Positions 43,571-52,213 of a stretch of DNA of 64,000 nucleotides are shown in pieces. A program made the translations under genes and the position numbers. Where the stretch lies: the NCBI RefSeq assembly GCF_012927185.1, contig NZ_JABBGB010000003.1, positions 682,001-746,000 of the forward strand, given 5' to 3'. This DNA is from Pseudoflavitalea sp. G-6-1-2. Lineage in GTDB: Bacteria > Bacteroidota > Bacteroidia > Chitinophagales > Chitinophagaceae. The notes under the pieces are model-generated. The model did not search any database and was not told the DNA's origin. It saw nothing but the letters and a program-made list of their open reading frames with translations. The first letter of the stretch is position 1, and each line of letters opens with the position of its first letter.

Positions 43571-45856
43571 ATGGAACCTAAGTACAGTCAAAAGATTGCG
43601 GAGAAACTGAGTCTCACCCTTAAACAGATCAACAATGTGTTCGACCTCAACGCTGAGGGCGCAACCATTCCCTTCATGGCGCGTTACCGGAAGGAGGCTA
43701 CCAACAATCTGGATGAGGTGGCAATCGGTAACATCGTTGAACAGATCAACTACTTCAATGAGCTCGACAAGCGCAAAGAAACGGTGATCAAAACCATCGA
43801 TGGCCTTGGTAAACTCTCTCCTGAACTGAAGCAGCGTATCGACGATTGCTTCGACGCTACTGAACTGGAGGATCTCTATCTTCCTTATAAACCCAAACGC
43901 AAAACCAGAGCAACTCAGGCCATTGAAAAAGGGCTGGAGCCACTGGCCAAACTCATATTCGAACAAGGCAACGACGATCTCTCTGCCGAAGTGGAGAAAT
44001 ACCTCAACGAACAGGTGAAAGATTCCAAAGAAGCCCTGCAGGGTGCACGGGACATCATTGCAGAATGGGTTTCCGAGAACGAACAGGCACGTAACAAAGT
44101 GCGTCAGCTTTTCAACGAAACAGCTACCTTCTCTTCCAAAGTGCTCACCAGCAAAAAAGAGGAAGAAGAAGCACAGAAATACCGCGACTATTTTGAATTC
44201 AGTGAGCCATTGGCCGACAGCCCTTCTCACCGCATCCTGGCCATCCGCCGCGCAGAGAAAGAAGGTTATCTGGTGATGGATATCAACATAGATCAGCAGG
44301 CTGCTGCTGACGATCTCAACAGGATCTTCGTAAAAGGATCGAGCCCGCTCGCAGGCGAAGTGAAGAAAGCGGTGGAAGATTCACTCGATCGTTTGCTGAA
44401 ACCTTCCATCGAAAACGAATTCCGCCTCATCAGCAAGAACAAAGCCGATGAAGAAGCTATCAATGTATTTGCGGAGAACCTCCGTCAGTTGCTGCTGGCA
44501 TCACCACTCGGTTCAAAACGTGTGCTGGCGCTGGATCCCGGCTTCCGTACCGGTTGCAAGCTCGTTTGTCTCGATGCACAGGGTAATCTGGTGTACAACA
44601 CTGCAATCTATCCGCATCCTCCGCAGAACGATTGGAACAAAGCAGTAGCGGAACTGAAACATCTCGTAGACAAATATGATATCGAAGCCATCGGCATCGG
44701 TAACGGAACAGCAGGGCGTGAAACAGAGCAACTGGTTCGCAGCATCGACTTCGGAAAAACAGTGAGTGTGTTTCAGGTGAATGAAAGCGGTGCATCTATC
44801 TACTCCGCATCGGAAGTAGCCCGTGAAGAATTCCCCGATCAGGATGTTACCGTACGTGGTGCAGTGAGCATCGGCAGAAGATTGCTCGATCCGCTGAGTG
44901 AACTGGTGAAGATCGATCCAAAGTCAATCGGTGTTGGACAATACCAGCACGATGTAAACCAAACCAAACTCAAAGACGCACTCGACAGAGTAGTGGAAAG
45001 CGCTGTGAACTATGTAGGAGTTGATGTGAACACTGCATCCAAACACCTGCTGGTATATGTATCGGGATTGAGCGCCACACTCGCCAAAAATATTGTTGAA
45101 TACCGTGCTAAGAACGGTGCATTCAAAAGCCGGGAAGAACTGAAGAAGGTTTCTCTGATGGGCCCCAAAACTTTCGAGCAGTGTGCAGGTTTCTTACGCA
45201 TTCCCGGTGCTGAAAATATCCTCGACAACTCTTCCGTTCACCCCGAAAGTTATTTTGTGGTGGAGCAGATGAGTAAAGATCTGCAGGCATCACCCGCAGA
45301 ACTGATTCAGCAGGCTGATCTCCGCAAGAAGATCGACCGTAAAAAATACATTTCCGAATCCATCGGTGAATTCACCATCGACGATATCCTGAAAGAACTG
45401 GAGAAGCCCGGTCGTGATCCACGCGCACCAATAGAAGAGTTCCGTTTCGATGATACCATCAAGGCTATCGAAGATGTGAAACCCAATATGGTTGTGCCTG
45501 GTATCGTAACCAATATCACCAACTTCGGTGTGTTTGTAGACATCGGTGTAAAGCAGGATGGACTGGTGCATATCTCACAACTCAGCAACACGTATGTTTC
45601 TGATCCGAATGAGGTAGTGAAACTGAATCAGAAAGTAACTGTTACAGTAACTGAAGTGGATGTTGCGCGCAAGCGTATCAGCCTGTCGATGAAAGATGCC
45701 AGCAAAGGCAGTAGCAGCAGGCCTTCCGGCGGCGGCGGCGAAAGAAAACAGCCGAACATTGGTGGAGGAAACAAATCGGCACAGCCTAAAAAAGCAGAGC
45801 CTTTGAATCCTTTCCAGGCCAAACTGGCGGAACTGAAAAAGAAGTTCAAAGACTAA
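43571..45856 (+). CDS. tex: Tex-family RNA-binding transcription accessory protein
   Basis: A protein of 761 residues. The N-terminal helical Tex domain (IPFMARYRKEATNNLDEVAIGNIVEQI, LYLPYKPKRKTRA) is followed by a YqgF/RNase H-like domain (~320-450, VLALDPGFRTGCKLVCLDAQG, GIGNGTAGRETE). Next come helix-hairpin-helix motifs (~480-560, GVDVNTASKHLLVYVSGLSATLAKNIVEYRAKNGAF) and an S1 RNA-binding domain (~640-710, MVVPGIVTNITNFGVFVDIGVKQDGLVHISQLS). The Gly/Lys-rich tail is variable. Tex binds nucleic acid and is linked to transcription and ribosome quality. The YqgF catalytic residues were not checked and are often degenerate in Tex. Confidence 0.95.
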   Translation: MEPKYSQKIAEKLSLTLKQINNVFDLNAEGATIPFMARYRKEATNNLDEVAIGNIVEQINYFNELDKRKETVIKTIDGLGKLSPELKQRIDDCFDATELEDLYLPYKPKRKTRATQAIEKGLEPLAKLIFEQGNDDLSAEVEKYLNEQVKDSKEALQGARDIIAEWVSENEQARNKVRQLFNETATFSSKVLTSKKEEEEAQKYRDYFEFSEPLADSPSHRILAIRRAEKEGYLVMDINIDQQAAADDLNRIFVKGSSPLAGEVKKAVEDSLDRLLKPSIENEFRLISKNKADEEAINVFAENLRQLLLASPLGSKRVLALDPGFRTGCKLVCLDAQGNLVYNTAIYPHPPQNDWNKAVAELKHLVDKYDIEAIGIGNGTAGRETEQLVRSIDFGKTVSVFQVNESGASIYSASEVAREEFPDQDVTVRGAVSIGRRLLDPLSELVKIDPKSIGVGQYQHDVNQTKLKDALDRVVESAVNYVGVDVNTASKHLLVYVSGLSATLAKNIVEYRAKNGAFKSREELKKVSLMGPKTFEQCAGFLRIPGAENILDNSSVHPESYFVVEQMSKDLQASPAELIQQADLRKKIDRKKYISESIGEFTIDDILKELEKPGRDPRAPIEEFRFDDTIKAIEDVKPNMVVPGIVTNITNFGVFVDIGVKQDGLVHISQLSNTYVSDPNEVVKLNQKVTVTVTEVDVARKRISLSMKDASKGSSSRPSGGGGERKQPNIGGGNKSAQPKKAEPLNPFQAKLAELKKKFKD

Positions 45857-45886
45857 GCAATAATTGATTTATAAGAAAGGAGCAGG

Positions 45887-46402
45887 TTAATGATCCGTCA
45901 TTTCCCTGTTCCTTTTTTGTTTTTTACGCAATGTCATATCCAGCAGCATCAGGGCCATTACTACAGTGGCGATGATCATTCCGTTGATCACAGTAGGGCT
46001 GAGGTATTTGTTCAGATCCACTTTAGGTAAATCGAGTGATTTGCCTGTGTTGGGAGCAGACCAGTTCACATTCGCCAGCATCCAGATTACTAATGCAGTA
46101 ATGCTTAGTATGAAGAATCCGGCGATTACGCGGATCACCGATTTTTTTATATAGCTGCTGGCGGCAGGTGCGATCTTTTCATTGGCAACCAGATCCATCA
46201 CATTCTGCGTAAACCGCATGGAAGGCTCATCCAGCTCAATATTGTGTTGCATCAGCTGATGTACATCGAGCAGTTCATGGTATTTTCTTCTCCATTCAAG
46301 ATTGGTTTCGATCAGCTGTGCAACAAAAGATTTTTCTTCCTCGCTGCTGAGGCCGTCGATATAATCCCACAAACGTTCTTCCATATTTTCAGGCTTGTTC
46401 AT
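45887..46402 (-). CDS. Membrane anti-sigma-like protein without zinc motif
   Basis: A protein of 171 residues. The first ~80 residues (EERLWDYIDGLSSEEEKSFVAQLIETNLEWRRKYHELLDVHQLM) match the layout of anti-sigma domains (DYIDG near the start, two helices) but lack the HxxxCxxC zinc ligands. Two membrane helices follow (VIRVIAGFFILSITALVIWMLA and GMIIATVVMALMLLDMTL), with a short extracytoplasmic loop between and a basic tail. It starts 35 bases after the ECF sigma gene, the usual position of a cognate anti-sigma factor. The role is inferred from context. Confidence 0.7.
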   Translation of the reverse strand: MNKPENMEERLWDYIDGLSSEEEKSFVAQLIETNLEWRRKYHELLDVHQLMQHNIELDEPSMRFTQNVMDLVANEKIAPAASSYIKKSVIRVIAGFFILSITALVIWMLANVNWSAPNTGKSLDLPKVDLNKYLSPTVINGMIIATVVMALMLLDMTLRKKQKRNREMTDH

Positions 46403-46437
46403 AGCTGCCTTTTTTGAATGATGATCAAATGTTGTTC

Positions 46438-47022
46438 TTAGTCTGCGATGTTCTTTACTTCTTCTGCAAAATGTTCTTCCATTTTGTTTCTGAGTCTTTG
46501 TCTGGCCCGGTGAAGTTTCACTTTCACCGTGTTGGGATCGAGGCCGATGATGCGGCCGATCTCTTCGAGTGATTGTTCTCCCTTGTAGAAGAAGGTGATG
46601 ATCTTTGCATCATCCGGACTCAGCATCTGAATGGCCTGGTTCACCATCTGCATCCTCGATTTCGCTTCTACCTGATTGGCTTTGAAGTCGGAATTCTGTG
46701 CGTCCGCCACTTCAAAAACATGCTCCTGATCCAGTGAATGTACAGCCAGTTTCTTCTTTCTGAGAAACGAAATGCAGGTTGTATTGGTGATGGTGTACAG
46801 CCAGGTGCTGAATTTGGAGTCTCCACGGAAATCGGCCAGATTGCGATAGGCTTTCACAAATACGTCCTGAGCAATTTCCTCTGCATCTTCTCTGTGCGGG
46901 GTGAACCGCATAGCGATGGTGAACACGAAGTTCCGGTATCTTTCCACCAGTGCCGCGTACAGGTTGTTTTCTCCATGCAGTACCCTGCTAATGATCTCAG
47001 TATCAGTCGTTGCAATGTTCAT
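46438..47022 (-). CDS. ECF-type RNA polymerase sigma factor
   Basis: A protein of 194 residues. Sigma-70 region 2 is LVERYRNFVFTIAMRFTPHREDAEEIAQDVFVKAYRNLADFRGDSKFSTWLYTITNTTCISFLRKKK (~25-90). Region 4 is QAIQMLSPDDAKIITFFYKGEQSLEEIGRIIGLDPNTVKVKLHRARQRLRNKM (~130-185), with the DNA-reading helix near NTVKVKLHRARQ. No signal or extra C-terminal domain is present. It is followed by the membrane anti-sigma-like gene, and a DUF6249-like membrane gene stands divergently upstream. The target promoters are unknown. Confidence 0.93.
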   Translation of the reverse strand: MNIATTDTEIISRVLHGENNLYAALVERYRNFVFTIAMRFTPHREDAEEIAQDVFVKAYRNLADFRGDSKFSTWLYTITNTTCISFLRKKKLAVHSLDQEHVFEVADAQNSDFKANQVEAKSRMQMVNQAIQMLSPDDAKIITFFYKGEQSLEEIGRIIGLDPNTVKVKLHRARQRLRNKMEEHFAEEVKNIAD

Positions 47023-47272
47023 CGCAAGGGATTAGACTACAGTTGTGCTTGTTAGGTTACAGGTAAGGTACAAATATTTGAAATGGGTAGTATTCTTATC
47101 CTGATCAATTTTTTTATTATTTTCAGCAAACCTGTAACCTCCCGGAGAAAGGGGTAGTCATAGTTGTTGTAAGGAGGCCGGCAAAAAAAACTTCAAAAGC
47201 TGTAACCTGGGATGAAGAAGCCGCGTCAGATCCTCCGGAACCCAATCACAACAACCTAATAAAAATAGTTTT

Positions 47273-47626
47273 ATGGAAGGAATATTAGTACCGATACTTA
47301 TCTGCCTTGGTTTCTTTGCAATGGTTTTCGGAATTGTGTACATGAGTAAAAGAGAGAACCTCGCGATGATCGAAAAAGGCATGAACCCAAAAACGTATTC
47401 AGCTGCACCGCACAGAAGTTTGAAATGGGGATTGCTGCTGGTAGGAGCAGGATTAGGATTGCTGCTGGCATTTATGCTGCATCATTCCGGGATATTCAAA
47501 GTGCAGGATGAAGATGAGTTTTCAGCCATTTACTTCGCGCTGATCGGTATCGGTGGTGGTCTTGGACTCATCCTTTCTTACAGAATTGAAAAGAAGGATA
47601 CAGAGAACAACAGGATCGAACGATAA
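47273..47626 (+). CDS. Small DUF6249-like membrane protein
   Basis: A protein of 117 residues with three membrane segments: ILVPILICLGFFAMVFGIVYM, a middle one at LKWGLLLVGAGLGLLLAFMLHHSG, and AIYFALIGIGGGLGLILSYRI. The segment MSKRENLAMIEKGMNPKTY between the first two is typical of what I recall as DUF6249, proteins found next to ECF sigma / anti-sigma genes in Bacteroidota. Here it is divergent from such a pair, which supports a shared membrane-stress module. The function is unknown. Confidence 0.75.
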   Translation: MEGILVPILICLGFFAMVFGIVYMSKRENLAMIEKGMNPKTYSAAPHRSLKWGLLLVGAGLGLLLAFMLHHSGIFKVQDEDEFSAIYFALIGIGGGLGLILSYRIEKKDTENNRIER

Positions 47627-47651
47627 GCATTCATCGCCTCAAATATCATAT

Positions 47652-47681
47652 CCGGATCAACGTTGTTGATCCGGTTTTTTT
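47652..47681 (+). terminator. Intrinsic terminator of the DUF6249-like gene
   Basis: A 10-bp stem CCGGATCAAC/GTTGATCCGG over a 3-base loop, followed by seven T. Confidence 0.92.
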
Positions 47682-47755
47682 ATGCTTCGTCGATCCATTG
47701 GGCAGTTGATCGGAATCGACCGTAATGCAGGCTACACTGCTGGTAATATTGTTGC

Positions 47756-48547
47756 ATGAAAATTTCTATCCTCTTTGCTGCATCCATTCTTTGTATGGCT
47801 GCAGCTTGCGACAAAAAGAACAGGCAACAGTCGGAGACTGAGAACCCTTATCCTGATGGTATCAAAGCTTCGATCAATCAGCCGGGTATAGGGCCTACTC
47901 CCGGCACACCAAACGGAACTCCATTTGTGCTTCCTCCCGGCGTTAGACTGGTAGACCGTCCGAACTTTCGTTTCGATCCCGATCTAAAAAGACTTCATGG
48001 CAATGCCAATGCATTTTATGTTGCATTACATTTTGTGAACGACAGCACGAAAGGAGATAAACTGATTGAACTTCCTGATGCGTTGGTAATGCTGAGTGCA
48101 GCATCTGCAAGATATCAGAACGGAATGCTGATGGATCGGATAAGAATCACCATTCCTGCGAATGGACAGGGACCTGGAGGTACCAATGATACCACCACCA
48201 TTTATGTGGGAGTGATTTGCCTCAATGAAAATCTTCCGAATCCTTTCATGGAAAATCCGCATCCCGATGCAGAGATGTACCCTATTGCGGATGGCACATT
48301 CAGGCCTTTTGTAGTAAGCAATGACCCCAATCTGCTGAAACTTATTAAACTTCTTCAGGGATATGATTTAAGTCTGAAACGCCACTACACTGTGCCCGAA
48401 GGAAATGCAGAAGAACAGCCGGAAGATCAGAAGATCTATACACTCATTCAGCAAATGGTATGGAAGATAACCGACGATAATTTCGGAATCACCAGTAAGG
48501 ATATGGAAGAACTGGTGGAAGCATTGAAGCCCTACAGGAAAAAATAA
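47756..48547 (+). CDS. Lipoprotein of unknown function
   Basis: A protein of 263 residues. The signal MKISILFAASILCMAAACDKK has a lipobox cysteine (AAAC), so it is lipid-anchored. A Pro/Gly-rich stretch (~35-60, GIGPTPGTPNGTPFVLPPGVR) links to a soluble domain with HGNANAFYVALHFVNDSTKGDKLIELPDALVMLS and a C-terminal helical region (QKIYTLIQQMVWKITDDNFGITSKDMEELVEALKPYRKK). I do not recognise the family. It converges with the RHS-type gene and shares a long bidirectional terminator with it. Confidence 0.75.
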   Translation: MKISILFAASILCMAAACDKKNRQQSETENPYPDGIKASINQPGIGPTPGTPNGTPFVLPPGVRLVDRPNFRFDPDLKRLHGNANAFYVALHFVNDSTKGDKLIELPDALVMLSAASARYQNGMLMDRIRITIPANGQGPGGTNDTTTIYVGVICLNENLPNPFMENPHPDAEMYPIADGTFRPFVVSNDPNLLKLIKLLQGYDLSLKRHYTVPEGNAEEQPEDQKIYTLIQQMVWKITDDNFGITSKDMEELVEALKPYRKK

Positions 48548-48557
48548 TGGTTTTGGA

Positions 48558-48603
48558 AAAAGAGAAGAGGCTGTTTCATTTGCGAAACAGCCTCTTCTCT
48601 TTT
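48558..48603. terminator. Bidirectional terminator with a perfect 20-bp stem
   Basis: Arms 48558-48577 and 48584-48603 are fully complementary around a 6-base loop. A-rich and T-rich edges serve both converging genes. The arm touches the stop codon of the RHS-type gene (48602-48604). Confidence 0.92.
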
Positions 48604-51600
48604 ATGGTGTTACCGGTGTCTGATATTTGTAATCATATTCCTTCAGAATATTTCCATCGGTATCTCTTACACGCTTTAATCTTTGCATCTGATCGTATTC
48701 ATAATAACTGATGTTTCCGTTGAGATCACTCATGCTGGTGATGCCGATCAGCGGCTCGCTGGTGAATGATTTCATCTGGGCATCTTTCGGATACAATCTC
48801 AGTTCATCTATCAGTCCACTTCCGCTGATGGAAAGGCTGGTTGAGTTGAGCGTAACCTCCTGTTGGTAATACTTCCAGCCATTAACGGTTTTACCGGTTT
48901 TTGTAGTTGCTGTGCCACCGGCAATGGTGTAAGGGGCTGAGAGGTTTTTACTCCAGTAAGAAATGATATAGGTTTTTCCGGAAGTGAGATTGTTACGGCT
49001 AAGGTTACCGTTGATGAGATCGTAGCTGCGGGTACCGGTGATCCTCTCTGTTGTATTACGGATGGCAGAAGCGATGTTCCAGTTACCGGCGCTGTTCAAC
49101 TCGAATGAAGTATAGGCTGATTGATTGTTCTTTGCGTTCACGATTTCTGCCATGAGTTCGATGCCTGCATCGTCCCAGATATAGTTGCTTTCTACGTTGT
49201 CTTTTTTAGCCTGACTGAGCAGGTTGCCCTTTGCATCGTAGTTGATGAAGAGTTGAGTTTGTGCATCGGTGCTGTTGCCGATGGTTGTAGAAACAGAAGC
49301 GGGGAGGAGAAGGCCGCCATTCCATTCTTTGAACTCGGTTTTGGTTTCACTCACTTTGTTGCCTGCAATGGTTTCTGTGGTTTGAAGTGGAGCTGCAACC
49401 ATGTTCTGCTGGATCATTTTTAATCTGGCAGCTTCCAGTACAGGATCAGTAAAACTCAGATCCTGTGGGTATTTCAACTCGGTGATTTTGGTTTGGTTTT
49501 TACTGTTGATCTCTTCTATTCGGGAAGGCAGCACTTTATTTACGCCATCATAGAAGTAGTTCTTCTGGGTTGTGAGTTGTTGTGCAGGCGTTTCTGAGTT
49601 GCCAATGTAGGAATATTGTATTTGTCCATCAGAAAGAATCCTGGAGTAAAATTTCAGGAGTGAATAACGTCGGATTTGTGAGTAAATAAGCCAGGTTGAT
49701 AATTGAGTGTCGTGTTCTGAGCCAAAAGTGTTCGGAAATTCAGGAAACATTCTTTGAGGAGAAAAAACATCCTTTAGAGAATAGCTGTAATTTGTGTTTA
49801 GGGGAGCCCCAGAGTAAGATAAGTCAAGGTTCTTATACTCTTTGCTTATTATTCTATAAGCCCCATTTGGTAGTTTTTCGTAAAATCCTTTACTGAGAAG
49901 CTGTCCTTCGTGCTCGGCCCTTGTCAGATCTATAAAGAAGTACGGATAATGGTCAACTTCTTCTACCTGAGGTTGAGCAAATTCATACCGGATTTCTCCC
50001 GCCTTTCCCTGATCACCATAACGCTCAGTTACGTTCAGGTATTTAATCGGACTACCAGATGTGCTCAATGCATTGCTGTTTGATATGGTGTAAATAGATC
50101 CGCACATTCTTATGCAATCGAAAACCTGTACCGGCTCATAGTCTTGTTTACTCAGGTAATCAGGTGTTCCTCTCCAAAAATAATTGTTGTAAAAATATTC
50201 CTTGAAATATGAAGGACTCCCAACGCTGTTGAATGTCATTTTTTTGATTCTATGACCACCGACTGGTAAAATCACGGGAGCATTGGGAATTACTGTAGCG
50301 TGTTCAACAGTCAACTCAAGTCGTTGGTTATCTCCGGTTGATTCAATGTTGATGGCATGATTGCCGGCCACAACATTTTCAATTCTATAATTTCTTTCCA
50401 CATATAGTACTCCGGGAGACAGTTCCTCTGTGAATTCATTAATATTCCGGGGGTCAATATACAGACCGTTATAGGAGATGGATGGTTTTGGATCAGATTC
50501 GTTGTACACCCATATTTCAGTGATGTAAATATTCCCATTTTCAGGCATTGCAATTGTTTCCTGTTGAGAAGCAGTGTAGTTCCTTTGCCAGAGAAATTGC
50601 CTGGGTGGTGCTGGTATTCCGCTTTTCAGATAGGAAGGAACCTGTTGAGGAGAACTGTATGTTATCTGATTGGGTTCATACTCAAATATTGTATTCCCTC
50701 CTGTTGGGTATTGAATTGATTTTAACATGCCTGCGATAGACATTGATGGAACCGCTCTTCTTTCAGCTCCGGGGATATCATAATTATTTGTACCGGGATA
50801 ACCTTGATAGGAGTAGGCTGGTACGAGTGAGCTATTGGAGAAGCCATTGAAGTATCCCCAATGATCTTGCTGGAAAAATGAATTACCCCGGCGATCGAGG
50901 GAAGGCATCGGAAACGAACCTTCATAATATTCAAATTGATATGATTGCCCCTGGCTTACCGGCTGTCCGATACTCCTTTCCTGTACCTTCTTAAGCATTA
51001 ACCGACTGGGATTATTATCGTAAGTGAAGTCGAAAGCCTTTATCAGCATGCCTTTTGAATTATACACTTCAAGCATATCCAGTGCATTTGACCAGTTGAT
51101 GCCTGGCCCGTTGTAGGTTTGGATCAGTCTTACATCTTCTCTTGATGTTTGGGCTTTGAAGACTACTTTATTGTTGTTGTACCTGATTTCGTTCAGCAGA
51201 TAATTCGGGATTTGTGTTTTTGAGGCAGTTTGAACAAGTCCTTCTCCCAGACAATGGCATTGCCAGTCTGAGTATCTGCTGGCCTGATAAAGATCAGAAG
51301 TTGTAATGGTTCCCTGAGTGTATGTGAATTCTACTATATTTCCTTTGGGTGAAGTAACTTTTGAAAGATACCAGCTTGAGCCATTGAATTGAGATAATGC
51401 CTTTGGCCCTCTGATGTCGGTGATGGTGGTTTCTCTTACATTGAACAGATACACAAAACCATTTTCATCTTTGATAGTAAATGCCTCAATAAGCCCTCCG
51501 TTTGGATTGCTTGTAAAACTTATCTTCAGATTATTATTGGTCAATGGCTCACATTGCCCATTTTGATCGATATAGAAAGTGCCTCCCTGGCCCAGAAAGG

Positions 51601-52087
51601 AGAAGGAAAAAACATCATGTTGGATATCTGCTCTGACTTCATCCACCAATTGAAAAAAATTCCCTTTTTCATATGATGGCAATGTTTCGAATTTCTTTGC
51701 GTTCAAACGCTCATTCTGGGTTCTGAGCATCCCAAAGTCATCATCATCTGGCAGCCCTCTTACCTGCTGGGTAACTACTCCACCTACCTGGAGGTCCCAG
51801 CCATGCCCTACCCATGATGGAATATCTGCCAACTTTAATCCTGTGTTGCTATAACTCAATGAAATCGGAATAGTGATATCACCTGCCTGCACTGTATATA
51901 ATGGAACACCGGCTCCAACCTGACCCGTATAAAGATTCACAGGTACGTCGAGGTATTTCATCATTGACGCTACATTCGGTGATTTGAATGTAGGAAAGTT
52001 GTTGGAAGCCTGCCCATTGAACTGAGCATTGGATACACATGCAGATCCTGTCAGGATAAGCAGCAATAGAACTTTTCTCAAAAACAC
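48602..52087 (-). CDS. RHS-type secreted protein lacking the RHS core
   Basis: A protein of 1161 residues that appears to start at GTG (52087); no in-frame ATG precedes the signal peptide (LRKVLLLLILTGSACVSNAQ). The N-terminal ~350 residues (NFPTFKSPNVASMMKYLDVPVNLYTGQVGAGVPLYTV, ISLSYSNTGLKLADIPSWVGHGWDLQVGGVVTQQVRG) are the conserved head of Bacteroidota RHS/YD-repeat wall proteins. Near the end come IELMAEIVNAKNNQ ... AYTSFELNSAGNW and two YD-like phrases (MSDLNGNISYYEYDQMQRLKRVRDTDGNILKEYDYKYQ), after which the gene stops. The usual RHS core cage and toxic tip that follow are absent. Base composition in the middle (49.7-51.7 kb) looks more A/T-rich than its neighbours. It may be a short family form, a truncated gene, or a secreted partner. 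Confidence 0.8.
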   Translation of the reverse strand: MFLRKVLLLLILTGSACVSNAQFNGQASNNFPTFKSPNVASMMKYLDVPVNLYTGQVGAGVPLYTVQAGDITIPISLSYSNTGLKLADIPSWVGHGWDLQVGGVVTQQVRGLPDDDDFGMLRTQNERLNAKKFETLPSYEKGNFFQLVDEVRADIQHDVFSFSFLGQGGTFYIDQNGQCEPLTNNNLKISFTSNPNGGLIEAFTIKDENGFVYLFNVRETTITDIRGPKALSQFNGSSWYLSKVTSPKGNIVEFTYTQGTITTSDLYQASRYSDWQCHCLGEGLVQTASKTQIPNYLLNEIRYNNNKVVFKAQTSREDVRLIQTYNGPGINWSNALDMLEVYNSKGMLIKAFDFTYDNNPSRLMLKKVQERSIGQPVSQGQSYQFEYYEGSFPMPSLDRRGNSFFQQDHWGYFNGFSNSSLVPAYSYQGYPGTNNYDIPGAERRAVPSMSIAGMLKSIQYPTGGNTIFEYEPNQITYSSPQQVPSYLKSGIPAPPRQFLWQRNYTASQQETIAMPENGNIYITEIWVYNESDPKPSISYNGLYIDPRNINEFTEELSPGVLYVERNYRIENVVAGNHAINIESTGDNQRLELTVEHATVIPNAPVILPVGGHRIKKMTFNSVGSPSYFKEYFYNNYFWRGTPDYLSKQDYEPVQVFDCIRMCGSIYTISNSNALSTSGSPIKYLNVTERYGDQGKAGEIRYEFAQPQVEEVDHYPYFFIDLTRAEHEGQLLSKGFYEKLPNGAYRIISKEYKNLDLSYSGAPLNTNYSYSLKDVFSPQRMFPEFPNTFGSEHDTQLSTWLIYSQIRRYSLLKFYSRILSDGQIQYSYIGNSETPAQQLTTQKNYFYDGVNKVLPSRIEEINSKNQTKITELKYPQDLSFTDPVLEAARLKMIQQNMVAAPLQTTETIAGNKVSETKTEFKEWNGGLLLPASVSTTIGNSTDAQTQLFINYDAKGNLLSQAKKDNVESNYIWDDAGIELMAEIVNAKNNQSAYTSFELNSAGNWNIASAIRNTTERITGTRSYDLINGNLSRNNLTSGKTYIISYWSKNLSAPYTIAGGTATTKTGKTVNGWKYYQQEVTLNSTSLSISGSGLIDELRLYPKDAQMKSFTSEPLIGITSMSDLNGNISYYEYDQMQRLKRVRDTDGNILKEYDYKYQTPVTP

Positions 52088-52162
52088 TTGTCTGAAGTTT
52101 AGGGTTAATGATCGTTTATCAGTCGGGGCTGGTTCAAAACAAAGTTGCCAAAGCTAGTAAAT

Positions 52163-52196
52163 AAAAAAGCCGGTACAAATTTCCTGTACCGGCTTT
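52163..52196 (-). terminator. Terminator of the C-terminal processing peptidase gene
   Basis: A 12-bp stem (52166-52177 with 52185-52196) over a 7-base loop. On the minus strand it is followed by TTTTTTATTT beyond the stop codon at 52214. Confidence 0.9.
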
Positions 52197-52213
52197 CCTG
52201 AATTTCTTTTTGA

